DNA from: Acidobacteriota bacterium
GTDB taxonomy: Bacteria; Acidobacteriota; Blastocatellia; Pyrinomonadales; Pyrinomonadaceae
Direction: 5' to 3'
Length of the DNA: 64,000 nucleotides
Assembly (NCBI GenBank): GCA_003223935.1
Contig: QHXQ01000028.1
Location: forward strand, 19,865-83,864
Shown: positions 36,301 through 45,036 of the stretch, piece after piece
Layout: every line of letters starts with the position of its first letter
Position numbering within the stretch: position 1 is the first letter of the stretch
The notes under the pieces: model-generated
Database searches by the model: none
What the model was told of the DNA's origin: nothing
What the model saw: the letters and a program-made list of their open reading frames with translations, nothing else
Program-made: the position numbers and the translations under genes

Positions 36301-39300
36301 CGCGGTGAACCGGAGACGTATCTCGAAACGGCGACCGTCTATTGGGATTATTATCAGTACGCCGATGCCTTGCGCATCATCAACCAACTGCGCGCGCAAG
36401 AGCACGACGAGGCGCTCTACGCTTTTCAAGCCGGCGCGATCCTCGAAGCGCAACACAAGCAGCCGGCCGCGCTCGGCGAATACGCCAAAGCGCTCGACGA
36501 AGATGCAGATGATTATCAACGCGCGAAGCGGCGACTCGTCGCGCTCTACAAACGTGCGGGCGTGCCCGCGCAGTTGCGTCAGGCTATGGCGCAAGCGCGG
36601 GCATCGGCGCGCGCTAGTTCATCGCACGATTCATCGCTCGTGCTCGGTTACGTCTCGCTGTTGCGGGCGGTGGGGCAGCAACAGGAAGCGAGCGCGTTGT
36701 TGCGCCAAGAGATCGCAAACAACCACGACCAAAACTTTCTCGACAGTGCGCGCACCATATTTTCCGAAGCCGAAGATACAGACGGCGAGCGGGCCGCGCT
36801 CCGGCAGTTGACGCAAGCGGCGCGCGGGCCGCACTCGCGCATCTCGTCTCGTCTGCAACTCGCGGAGAGCTATGCGAGCGCGGGCGAGACGGCTGCGGCC
36901 GCCGCCGTTCTCAACGAACTGACCGCTCAGTATCCGACCAATTACGGCGTGCTCAACGAAGTCGCGAGTTTCTACTGGCGGCTGGGCCGGCGCGATGCGG
37001 CGCTCAACGTCTTGCGCGTGAGTATGACGCGCGGGCGCGGGCGCTTCCATTATCTGTTCGCGCGCAAGTTGGCTGCGCGCGAGCTTGAGTTGAATCATGC
37101 AAGCGAAGCCGAGCGCGTGCTGCGCGCGTTGCATGATGAAGACAAGTCGAACACAGATGTCTTTCACGAACTCATGCGCCTCTATGTGCGGGGCGGCGAC
37201 CGCGCGCAGTTGCAGCAAATCTTTCGTGAGACGCTGGCCGCGCTCAAGGCGCAGAATCTTGACAACCGAGAGTTGCAAGCGCAGGTGGCCGAGTTTCGCG
37301 CGCAGTTGATCGAAGCGTTCACGCGCTTGAAAGATTATCGCGCGGCGGTCGAACAGCACATCGAGATCATCAACCGCGATCCAGATGACGAAGAAAAACT
37401 CAACGCCGCACTCACCTATGTCAAACGCTATGGCGGCGCAGACACGTTGCTCAACTATTATCAACAGACCGCCAAGCAGGCTTATAAAAATTATCGCTGG
37501 AACGTCGTCCTCGCGCGCATCTACGAAGCGAAGGGCGACTACGCGAGCGCCGCCGCAAACTATCGTGCCGCGCTTGAGAATCAACCCGAAATGCTCGAAC
37601 TCTATGCCGCGCTCGCGGACGCATGTAAGCGCGGCAAGGATTACGACGGCGCGCTTGCGGCGCTCGCCAAAGCGGCGGAGTTGTCGAACGACGATCCGCA
37701 ATATGTTCGTCAAACCGTCGCGCTGCTCGAACAACTTGGACGCAAGCGCGAAGCCGCAGCCGCGCGCGCGAAACTTCCGCCCGAACCGACGCCCACGCCG
37801 CAGACCGCCGCCGATCAGTTCGCGGAGGCCGCGCGCCTGCGCAACAGCGAGACCGCAAAGGCTGTCGCCACTTACCGCCAAGCGTTCGATGCCTTCGTCG
37901 CCACACCTTATCAGAGCGACCTGCACGCCGCAGACATCACAGGTTACGTCCAGACCGTGCGCGCCGAAGAGCCTCTGCCGCAGATCGCCGCGCGCCTGTG
38001 GCAACTGCGCGAGCGTCTCGTCGCAGATGCTGATTCGGCGAACGAGAAGTTGGCCGCAAAAGCGCGCGAGCGTTTGCAGACGCTCGACGGCGCGCTGCCC
38101 GAAGCGTTGGGCCGTCTAGCGGCCGAGCGCGCGACCGGCGACGAGTTGCAGGCGCTATTCAGCGATTGGCAGACGCGCATTGACGACGCGCTCAAACGCA
38201 CAAACGATCCGCACGACACGCTCGCACTGTTGCAGAACCTGAGCCGGCGCGCAGGCTTCGGCACACTCGAAGAGAAGATTCTACTTGCGCAAAAAAATGC
38301 CGCCTTCGCGGCTGGCAACGCCGAACAGTATCACGCACGTCTGCACGCGCTGCTGGATTTCTACGTCGCGGCCGGCGCTTATCGGCAAGCGCTCGATCTC
38401 TTGGTTGCCGAACAGGGGCGCGACGGCGCGCGCGACAGTTTCGATTATCTGCCGCTCATCGCCGACTACGCGCGCCTCGTCGGCGACCGCGAGCGCGAAC
38501 TGCTGGCGCTGCGCACGCACTACGAGCGGACTGGCGCGCTCTCGACAACGCAAGTGGCACAAGACGACGCGCTGGTCGCGCGCTACTTCGCTGCACTACT
38601 CGAATCAGGCGCATCGGGGCGTGCCGAGTTGCAACAACTAGCCGAGCGTTCGTCTGCGCAGCAGGTGCAACTGATCAACTTCCTGCTCGTCCACGACGAA
38701 GGCGCGCTCGCGCACACGGCCATCTCGCATGCGCCCATGCCGCTCGCATGGCAACTCGCGCGCAACGCCGAAGCGAGTCTCGCCTTGAACGAGATGAGCA
38801 CAGAGAACGAGAACTATTTCGTCACGGTGCTGCAATTCAAATCAATCGGCGAATTGATCGCGGCGCACGCAGACACGAGCCGCCAACTCGTCGGCGATGA
38901 TTGGTATCAACTCGCCGCGCGCTACGGGCAGTGGCTCTATCAAGCGAACAAGTCGGAACAGAGACTCAAGAGTCGCGCGCTTCTGCCCGCGCTAATTGAG
39001 AACAGTCCACACGACGCGGGCGAGCAAGCGAAGCTCGGTCGTTGGTATCTCAACGCGCATGATGCCGGGCGCGCGCTCGAACACTTACAACTCGCGCTCG
39101 AAGCTAAACCCGCAGACGAGCAACTACACGCAGACCTCGGCGCAGCCTACTCCATGCGCGGCGACAAAGCGCGCGCCCGCGCAGAGTGGCGACAGATCAT
39201 CGCGGGCGATAACCCTGCGCCCGCATCCTGCGCGCTCTACCTGCGCACGCTCGCCGCGCATGGACTGACGGACGAAGCCCGCGCGCAGTTGTTGCCCATC

Positions 39301-41331
39301 CTCTCGGCGCAACTCAAAAAGGTGAGCGAGGGCTGGCGTGGTTACAACACGCGCGACGAGCACAACAAAGAGTTTGCCGACTACAAACCTTTGCTGCGCG
39401 CCTTGGCCGATTCGTTTGCGACGCAGGCAGAGGCGCAGCAAACGACGCTTGAACAGGGTGCGCGTGCGTCTTTGCCTGCGCCGGTCGAAGCGGCACGCGC
39501 GGCGTTCTTCCGCCAGTTGTGCGCGGCCGTGCCGGAGAGTATCGCGTTGCCGGAGTTGATCGTGAACGAACCGCTCGTCGCTCGTCATGAGTTTGCGCCG
39601 TTCTACGAAATGCTGATTGCCCGCAGCGCAGGACTTGAAACTTACGAGCGCGACTCAGACTACAACGCCCAACTAGGGCAGCACTGGGACGCGCGCGAAG
39701 CTGAAGAGGCGCTTGATCACGAGAACGATTTCAAGCCCTCCGAGCCAAAGAGCGACCGGCTTGAATGGCAGCGCCGTTATCTCGCTTATCTGTTCGACAC
39801 GCGCGACACAGCGAAGGCGCGCACGCTCGTCACGGACATCGAAATGGAACTCAAAGGTCGTTACGCGCGACCGCTCTGGCTGCGGCTCGCCGGGGCGCGT
39901 CTGGCATTGCGCGCCGGTCACGTCGTTGAAGCTTGCAACATACTCAGGCATCTCGTCGGCATCGAAGCGAGCGCGCACTTAACGGCCGTCAAGCCGCCCG
40001 ACGGCACGCGCTTGAACGAAGCCTGCGCGCTCCTGCGCGCCGAAGGGCACGCCCGCGAAGCCGACGCCCTGCTCGCCGCCGCATACACGCGCGCCCTCGC
40101 GCTCGCGCAATACGACGCCACCTACTTCGACGCGCTCGCCCGGCTCGCCTTCAAAGCGCACGACACAGCACAAGGGCGCGCGCTGTTGCAGATGATGCTC
40201 GACCTCGGCCAAGAAGAGACGCGCCCGACCACGGAAGCGTCGCTCGCTGCCGCCGCTTGGCTCAAGCCCTACGCAGTCGAGGACGTGAGCGTCGAGCTAC
40301 CCGAAGCGGCCAATCGCATTAACTACAACCAGTCGCTCGCGCTCGCCGCCGACACCGCAGCCGAGTTTGCACAGTTCGATTTTGCGATCAGTTGTCGCCA
40401 ACGTCTGCGCGCACTCACGCCCAACGATGAAGCGAACCGCATTGAACTCGCGCGCCTGCTCGCCGCTAACGGGCAACGCGAAGAGGCGCGCGCACAACTC
40501 GCCGCCATCATCTCTGAGCGCACGGCGACGCGCCACGCGCGTTGGCAGGCGCTCTGGCTCGCGCCGGAACTCTGCGGCGACGAGGCCGCAGCCTTGCAGG
40601 ATTTGCGCGCGCGCGTGGCTGCCGAGAGCAAAGACGAGGAGATGTTGACGGCGCTTGATGCGTTGGCGCTCAACGGCGCTGGACGCGCCACCGAAGCACG
40701 CGCGCTCGCGGCCAAACTCGCCGCCGCCGAACCCAACGTTTACGTGCGTTCGTTCCGCGCTCTGCTCGACGTACACGATGGACAGTCGGAGTCTGCGCTT
40801 GCGAGTTTGACGAACGCGCTCTTTGTCAGTCAAAGCAACGATGCGTGGTCGGCGTTCGGTCTGCCTGAAGATGAGGCATTGCGCGGGTTGATGCGCACAT
40901 ATCTCGCGCTTGGTCAGCCGCGCGCAGCACTGCGTCTGGCTGAACGCGATGCCGGGCTGAGACTCACGGGCGCGTTAGAACTAGCGCACAACGAGAAAGA
41001 GGAAGCGACAAACGATGACGAATCTCACGCCGCGCAGGTCAATGACGCAAACGCGCATGATGAAGCGGAGATGAATGATGCAACGACCGATCCATCGAGC
41101 ACTGCGAATACTCACACGCACGCAACTTTTCAGACTTTGCCTGTGCGCTTGTCTGCGCGTGCGACGCTCGCGCGCGTGGACTTGTTGAGTGCGTTGTCGG
41201 CGGCGGCCGAAGAGTGTGGCGAGTTCAAACGCGCGTTGGAGTTTGAGCGGGCGCGGTTCGCGGCGCTCGACAATCGGGCCGACCGGCGCGTGAGTGCGAC
41301 GCGCATTGCCCATCTGCAAGCGGCGCAATAG
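33373..41331 (+). CDS. Giant TPR-repeat protein
   Basis: 2652 residues. A leader of about 36 residues, coded partly by a palindrome, precedes a membrane or signal segment (LLRWFALTCLLAYITLAII, 40-58). The rest is almost entirely TPR-like helical pairs (for example AEPEIYLQLAQLDEQLGRAD; YASAAANYRAALENQPEMLE; LQLALEAKPADEQLHADLGA). Gaps hold low-complexity linkers such as the Asn/Asp/Glu-rich stretch near 2545-2590. No catalytic domain is seen. The probable role is a large periplasmic or surface scaffold. It is coupled to the VIT-VWA gene by a 4-nt overlap, so the two may act together. Its long antisense reading frames are GC-rich shadows. Confidence 0.88.
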   Translation: MKQEISRKGAKARERTRGRNAGDGVASGLASLRLCVRLPLLRWFALTCLLAYITLAIIHPHAQAAKGEATRAQDGQALIESALFTRVEFFGAQALVPYPTAEARNRLAAVQAQHAAEPEIYLQLAQLDEQLGRADEAARELERYAALKHDAAPALEQLASFYERRADFAQEAATLERLLARAPADARAGLMQRLIELARVQQLPKYLTPAFYEQVIAQDPTAYAIIEQYIDKLAEQKAYAAALKVLRAHKAQFPERAPQLVEKEATLLDSLGRARQAEQVYEVAFDPFWPDELSDSFYEFLKSHDRYRAYSRELRARFQRDPSDYDTAVRLVHFGKYDGESDPSIFVQLEKARAAHGHKWQPEELATIARLLLAEGYEDAAARFLYTLYLQGGLKPGGELRAKVLYQLFALLTDANDQRLALTNGDLKFYQDIATSDPHPGIMGGILSLLFSDTSPRFELDREERDAVKYFNRAAAYHIFNAYKQEYPTAPELAQMYLDIVRLYTATGEPEVAANTLAEFEQRYADAPQFPEVVLKLADCYITLEQYDKERALYPRILDYLAAHRRAGVPLVPDARQAQAATDEANQTRTINAYDEPTATKPTPISYPPDSNPGVEIPGAGRTTNENYYYDRPQYQDHLDVPTARWRTRTDERVRTVTYAQVLERYVASLAREERTEEILALYSAEIKKHTDEAGLYEQMLQWLGQTKLVDEQLRVYQAALKQFPGTVWRDRMARWFLRQQRKQDFEKFSRELLAQMNDQEVETYLSQFIAQDASANAKSFEAQLYLGLYSLAHERFPHDMSFVQGLLRFYSAHERWAEWRALMAEYYFTSREIRGQFLSYLSEHRELRARLDEARERCRAQAESDPGALQSLPYKLFRADAAAWLSNYEEAIDAYRELNRLYPNTPEYSERLVAFTRSLGQHNRKFLEEAASAAHALADNVPSSSAYRTRAGEIQAELGDYERARGEWEQLIALGRGEPETYLETATVYWDYYQYADALRIINQLRAQEHDEALYAFQAGAILEAQHKQPAALGEYAKALDEDADDYQRAKRRLVALYKRAGVPAQLRQAMAQARASARASSSHDSSLVLGYVSLLRAVGQQQEASALLRQEIANNHDQNFLDSARTIFSEAEDTDGERAALRQLTQAARGPHSRISSRLQLAESYASAGETAAAAAVLNELTAQYPTNYGVLNEVASFYWRLGRRDAALNVLRVSMTRGRGRFHYLFARKLAARELELNHASEAERVLRALHDEDKSNTDVFHELMRLYVRGGDRAQLQQIFRETLAALKAQNLDNRELQAQVAEFRAQLIEAFTRLKDYRAAVEQHIEIINRDPDDEEKLNAALTYVKRYGGADTLLNYYQQTAKQAYKNYRWNVVLARIYEAKGDYASAAANYRAALENQPEMLELYAALADACKRGKDYDGALAALAKAAELSNDDPQYVRQTVALLEQLGRKREAAAARAKLPPEPTPTPQTAADQFAEAARLRNSETAKAVATYRQAFDAFVATPYQSDLHAADITGYVQTVRAEEPLPQIAARLWQLRERLVADADSANEKLAAKARERLQTLDGALPEALGRLAAERATGDELQALFSDWQTRIDDALKRTNDPHDTLALLQNLSRRAGFGTLEEKILLAQKNAAFAAGNAEQYHARLHALLDFYVAAGAYRQALDLLVAEQGRDGARDSFDYLPLIADYARLVGDRERELLALRTHYERTGALSTTQVAQDDALVARYFAALLESGASGRAELQQLAERSSAQQVQLINFLLVHDEGALAHTAISHAPMPLAWQLARNAEASLALNEMSTENENYFVTVLQFKSIGELIAAHADTSRQLVGDDWYQLAARYGQWLYQANKSEQRLKSRALLPALIENSPHDAGEQAKLGRWYLNAHDAGRALEHLQLALEAKPADEQLHADLGAAYSMRGDKARARAEWRQIIAGDNPAPASCALYLRTLAAHGLTDEARAQLLPILSAQLKKVSEGWRGYNTRDEHNKEFADYKPLLRALADSFATQAEAQQTTLEQGARASLPAPVEAARAAFFRQLCAAVPESIALPELIVNEPLVARHEFAPFYEMLIARSAGLETYERDSDYNAQLGQHWDAREAEEALDHENDFKPSEPKSDRLEWQRRYLAYLFDTRDTAKARTLVTDIEMELKGRYARPLWLRLAGARLALRAGHVVEACNILRHLVGIEASAHLTAVKPPDGTRLNEACALLRAEGHAREADALLAAAYTRALALAQYDATYFDALARLAFKAHDTAQGRALLQMMLDLGQEETRPTTEASLAAAAWLKPYAVEDVSVELPEAANRINYNQSLALAADTAAEFAQFDFAISCRQRLRALTPNDEANRIELARLLAANGQREEARAQLAAIISERTATRHARWQALWLAPELCGDEAAALQDLRARVAAESKDEEMLTALDALALNGAGRATEARALAAKLAAAEPNVYVRSFRALLDVHDGQSESALASLTNALFVSQSNDAWSAFGLPEDEALRGLMRTYLALGQPRAALRLAERDAGLRLTGALELAHNEKEEATNDDESHAAQVNDANAHDEAEMNDATTDPSSTANTHTHATFQTLPVRLSARATLARVDLLSALSAAAEECGEFKRALEFERARFAALDNRADRRVSATRIAHLQAAQ
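33387..33482. repeat. GCAAAGGC-type inverted repeat in a gene start
   Basis: Arms 33387-33410 (CTCACGCAAAGGCGCAAAGG...) and 33459-33482 (...GCGTCTTTGCGTGAG) are reverse complements at about 20 of 24 positions. The unit recurs every 8 nt. It encodes the leader residues 5-13 and 29-37 of the giant TPR protein (SRKGAKA and LASLRLCVR). Confidence 0.8.
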
Positions 41332-41406
41332 CAGCCCGCAAGTGCCAAGTTGATCGTTGATGCGCGCACGGTCGCGCAGCATTGAGTGAAGGGAGGCAGG
41401 CACAGC

Positions 41407-42369
41407 ATGAAAGGTTGGCGTTCACGACTCGTCGCATTCACATTCGGCTTCAAGGTCAGCTTGATCGCGGTTTTTCTCTACAGCCTGATCGTCGGGTTGT
41501 TCCTGCCCAAACAACACAGCACCAATGCGCACGCGCCTGCGCCGGCGGCGACACAACATCAATGTTCGGCAGAAACTTACTTCATTAGTCCCGAATCAAT
41601 CTTTGCGGCGCTCAAGAGCGAAGATGTGACCGTGCGCCGCGACATGTTTCGCCGTTTGTTTCTGCGTCCCAATGTCGCGACCATCTATTACGACTACGAG
41701 CGCGACCGTGAATATCCAGAGCGTGCGGCGGAAGCGGACATGCGTTATGTCAATCTCGATGATGACGCCGCGCCGGAAGCTTTGATTACCTTCGCGCGCT
41801 TCGAGCAGCCGGTCGCGCTCATCCTCAAGCGTGACGAGTGCGGTTGGCGTCTGTGCGCGGCACTCTCCGCTTGGCTGCGTTTTGAAGATTATCCGTATCA
41901 GAACTGGCTTGAGTTGCCGGAGTTGGTCAAACCGGGCACGCACGAACTGTTGTTGCACGAGAGCACAGGCGATGCGAGCGCGTACGTGCGCAAGGTGCGC
42001 GTGTTGAAGTTGCTTGACGGTGCGCTCGTGCAGGTCGCGGAGTTTAACGAAGAAGAGATCACGCCGGTCGCAGATTATCGCGGTACAGACTGGAACGATG
42101 TCAAACAAAGAACGACAACAAATTACAGCCTCGTGCCTGCCATGAACGGAAATGCACCGCGATTGCAACTCACAACGTTGAGCGAATTGAGCAAGTACGA
42201 TAGCACAGTGCCTCTCTATACCTATTGGCGCGAAACCGACGGCACATGGCACGTGCAGTCCGAGCACTGGCGCAAGCGTCCAGTCGTGCGCTTGAAACAA
42301 CTCGCCGCGCACACAGAAAATTTGATCTGGGATGAACAGCGCCAGCGTTTCGTCGCGGCGCAAGAATGA
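41407..42369 (+). CDS. Membrane-anchored protein of unknown function
   Basis: 320 residues from the ATG at 41407, chosen because GGGAGG lies 10 nt upstream. One membrane segment at about 12-35 (FKVSLIAVFLYSLIVGLF), then an exported domain. It contains SPESIFAALKSEDVTVRRDMFRRL and a VNLDDDAAPEALITF stretch resembling integrin/VCBS-like calcium loops of repeat-containing proteins. I do not recognise a family. It is the fourth gene of the five-gene unit. Confidence 0.7.
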   Translation: MKGWRSRLVAFTFGFKVSLIAVFLYSLIVGLFLPKQHSTNAHAPAPAATQHQCSAETYFISPESIFAALKSEDVTVRRDMFRRLFLRPNVATIYYDYERDREYPERAAEADMRYVNLDDDAAPEALITFARFEQPVALILKRDECGWRLCAALSAWLRFEDYPYQNWLELPELVKPGTHELLLHESTGDASAYVRKVRVLKLLDGALVQVAEFNEEEITPVADYRGTDWNDVKQRTTTNYSLVPAMNGNAPRLQLTTLSELSKYDSTVPLYTYWRETDGTWHVQSEHWRKRPVVRLKQLAAHTENLIWDEQRQRFVAAQE

Positions 42370-42393
42370 ACGCGGACTGAAAGGCTGAGAACA

Positions 42394-44358
42394 ATGATTG
42401 AGCAAAACAGACGACGAAGATTCGCACGTCCGCGTTTCTCGCGCTCACGTCTCATCGTCATCATCGCGTCTGCGCTCGTCGTCTGTGCAGGTCTGCTGGT
42501 CTATGCGCGTGCGGTGCGCGAGACGAAGGGCGCGTATGCTCTGGCGAATGATCTGCCGCGCGGGGCGCTCGTCTATGCGCAGTGTGCGGACTTGCCTGCG
42601 CTCGTCAAGCGTTGGGATGAATCAACGCTCAAGCAACAACTCGTCGCCAGCACGAGCTTTCAACAGTTTGAGACTCACCACTTGGCGATGAAACTCGTCG
42701 AGCGTTGGTCTGAATACAACGACGCCTTCGGCTTCACGCTCGACGCAGGCGCGCTCGCCGGTGCAAGTCAAAGCAAGGCCGCGATTGCCATCTACGACAT
42801 CGGCCGGCTCGATCTGGTCTTCGTCGCGCCGCTCAGCGAAGAGCAGTCGGCCGCGGCCAACTTCTTCACGCACACGGACGCCTTCGATGAAGTCTCTCTG
42901 CCTGACGGCACGACTTACTACCGGCGCGAGGCGGACGTTGACAACGGGCGCGAGCATCAAGTGCTCGCGTTCGCTTGGGCGCGCGGGCGCTTCGTGTTGG
43001 CGACGAGCGAGCGTCTGCTCTTGCGCACGCTGGCCAACATCAACGGGCGCGCGCCGGAAAAGGATCGGCTCGCAGACGATCCCGCATTTCAAACGCTCAG
43101 CCGCGAACTCGCGCCGCACTTTGCGACCGTCTGGGTTGATCAGTCTGCGCTCAACCGCGATTGGTATTTCAAGAGTTACTGGGTGCAGCAGAACATTGAA
43201 GATTTACAAATCTTGCGCGCCGGTCTCTTCGATCTTGAACTGCAAGAGAGCAAGTGGATCGAGCACCGGCGTTTTCTGCTGTCAGGTCAGACGACGAAGC
43301 AAACGCCGCTGCCGACTAACGAAGCTCAACGCCTCGCCGCGCTCATGCCGAAGGATGCGCCTTACTACAAAGTGCGTGCGCTCACGAACGACGACAACGC
43401 CGCGCACACCTTGCGCGACACACTGTTCGACCGACCGCCGCAAGATGATACAGAACGCGGCCCGACTTGGAGTTGGCATTCATACGACGACTCGGACTTT
43501 GCCGAAGCGGGCGACAACGAATCGGATTACGGGAGCGGTTATGAATATCTCGATCACAGTTACGACCGCTTGATTGACGATCCGGTGGACGCGCGCCTGC
43601 AAGCGAATGACACGCGCTACGACGGCGAGTTGCGCGCGGCGACTGAAGCGCGCCACGTCGCGGCGCTCGCACAAGCGTTGCAACCCGCGCGCCCGCTCTA
43701 CGCCGCCACGTCCGCCAGCCCGCAAGTCAACGCGGGGCCGCTCTTCGTCGAGTTTCGCCGCGCTGCTGCGCTGACGCTCGCCGCACCCGCACGATTTGAT
43801 CGCGCCGCGTTCGAGCGCGCGCTGAGTGCTCTCGCGCAGAGTCGGCTGACCATCGCCGATTCAACGGCCGCGCTGCAATGGACAGACGGCGCACACGACG
43901 GTCAGACATGGCGCACGCTCGACCTGCCGATGCTCGGCCGCCAACTCTGCTACACGCTCGACGGGCGCGAGTTGTTCGTCTCCAACAGCGCAGACATGCT
44001 GCACGCGCTCAGCGCCGCACATGAACAAACGGACGTACACGCCGATCTCGATGCGACGCCCGCATTGGATGAGTTGACCGTCGTGCGACTCGACCGACGC
44101 GCGCAAGGATTCGATCAAGTCTTCGCGCGGCTCGATGCGCAATGCATCAAAGCCTATTGGGCGGAGCGGCGCGGCAAAGAGCATGACAAGCAGGACGAAA
44201 CGAGTGCACCAACGAACGCGCCGCACCCGTCCGAAGAGTTCTTCTCCGGCAACATCGCCAGCCTGCTCAACGTCGCTGCCCGCGTGCGCGCTGTCGAGAT
44301 CAGACGCAGTCATCAACCGAATCGCTTGCGCGAAGAGGTTGCGTTGATCTTCAACTGA
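42394..44358 (+). CDS. Membrane-anchored protein of unknown function
   Basis: 654 residues. One membrane segment at about 17-40 (RLIVIIASALVVCAGLLVYA) and a large exported domain. Early motif: ANDLPRGALVYAQCADLPAL, then KLVERWSEYNDAFGFTLDAG; later LAFAWARGRFVLATSERLLL. The layout recalls DUF3352-type secreted proteins, but the match is weak. It closes the five-gene unit 28608-44358. Confidence 0.65.
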   Translation: MIEQNRRRRFARPRFSRSRLIVIIASALVVCAGLLVYARAVRETKGAYALANDLPRGALVYAQCADLPALVKRWDESTLKQQLVASTSFQQFETHHLAMKLVERWSEYNDAFGFTLDAGALAGASQSKAAIAIYDIGRLDLVFVAPLSEEQSAAANFFTHTDAFDEVSLPDGTTYYRREADVDNGREHQVLAFAWARGRFVLATSERLLLRTLANINGRAPEKDRLADDPAFQTLSRELAPHFATVWVDQSALNRDWYFKSYWVQQNIEDLQILRAGLFDLELQESKWIEHRRFLLSGQTTKQTPLPTNEAQRLAALMPKDAPYYKVRALTNDDNAAHTLRDTLFDRPPQDDTERGPTWSWHSYDDSDFAEAGDNESDYGSGYEYLDHSYDRLIDDPVDARLQANDTRYDGELRAATEARHVAALAQALQPARPLYAATSASPQVNAGPLFVEFRRAAALTLAAPARFDRAAFERALSALAQSRLTIADSTAALQWTDGAHDGQTWRTLDLPMLGRQLCYTLDGRELFVSNSADMLHALSAAHEQTDVHADLDATPALDELTVVRLDRRAQGFDQVFARLDAQCIKAYWAERRGKEHDKQDETSAPTNAPHPSEEFFSGNIASLLNVAARVRAVEIRRSHQPNRLREEVALIFN

Positions 44359-44487
44359 AAAAAGATCGAGCACGACCGTCCCGAATTGGCCTCATCGTTG
44401 CGCGCATAAATGGGGCTTGCGCCTGCGCGCACGTCGAGTACGATGGTCGCGTGTGCGAATGATGTTGAGTGTGTGAGGTGGCAAACG

Positions 44488-45036
44488 ATGGCACGCATTG
44501 AGGGCGTCGAGCCGGCACGGGCCGAAGGGTACATCAAGCGGGTCTTCGCGGCGCAGGCTGAGCGTTGGGGCGCGCCGCTCTTGAATCATCTGCTCTATGC
44601 GCGGCGGCCCAGCATCTTTCGCGGCGTGCGGGCGATGTGGCAGGGGCTTGAAGAGTCCGGCTTGATTGATGCGCGCTTGCAGGCGCTCGTCAACCGGCGC
44701 GTCGCGGCTTTGAACGGCTGCGAATTTTGACAGGACATCAACGCTGCCGTGGGCAGCACGCTCGGCTTGAGCCGTGAGAAGATCGAAGCCCTCGCCGATT
44801 ACGCCGTCAGTCCACACTACAATGCCGTCGAACGCAGCGCGCTTGAATACGCCGACGCGATGACGATCACGGGGCGCGACGTGAGCGACGAACTGTTCGC
44901 GCGCCTGCGCGAAGTTTACAGCGCCGACGAGATCGTCGAACTCACCGCCATAATCGCTTGGGAGAACTCATCCAGCAAATTCAACCGCGCCTTGCGCGTC
45001 TCCTCACAAAAGTTGTGGCGGCCCGAGTGGCATTAG
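44488..45036 (+). CDS. Carboxymuconolactone decarboxylase/AhpD-like selenoprotein (Cys-x-x-Sec)
   Basis: Read from the ATG at 44488 (GAGGTGG 6 nt upstream) through an in-frame TGA at 44728-44730, the gene encodes 182 residues. The joined sequence is a complete CMD/AhpD-like protein: LQALVNRRVAALNGCEF-Sec-QDINAAVGSTLGLS, then VERSALEYADAMT and AIIAWENSSSKFNRAL. The TGA sits where the second Cys of the redox motif CxxC belongs, giving Cys78-Glu-Phe-Sec81. Frame and family motifs continue without any shift on the far side. A perfect hairpin 12 nt after the UGA fits a bacterial SECIS. Expected role: peroxide or thiol-disulfide redox chemistry. An alternative is a single nonsense mutation, but the exact position makes this unlikely. 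Confidence 0.87.
44743..44757 (+). promoter_or_regulatory. Candidate bacterial SECIS hairpin in the CMD-like gene
   Basis: GCTGCC and GGCAGC form a perfect 6-bp stem around the loop GTG. The loop starts 18 nt after the UGA and its first base is G, both usual for bacterial SECIS elements. Confidence 0.65.

Noticed and set aside
33388..41403. Long antisense reading frames opposite the giant TPR gene
   Set aside because: These arise from high-GC codon bias; they have Arg/Leu-rich composition, no ribosome binding sites and no recognisable domains.
44410..45036. Two separate short genes or a broken CMD gene
   Set aside because: Both halves are in the same frame and join into one full domain with Sec in the CxxC site. 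The second half has no ribosome binding site of its own.
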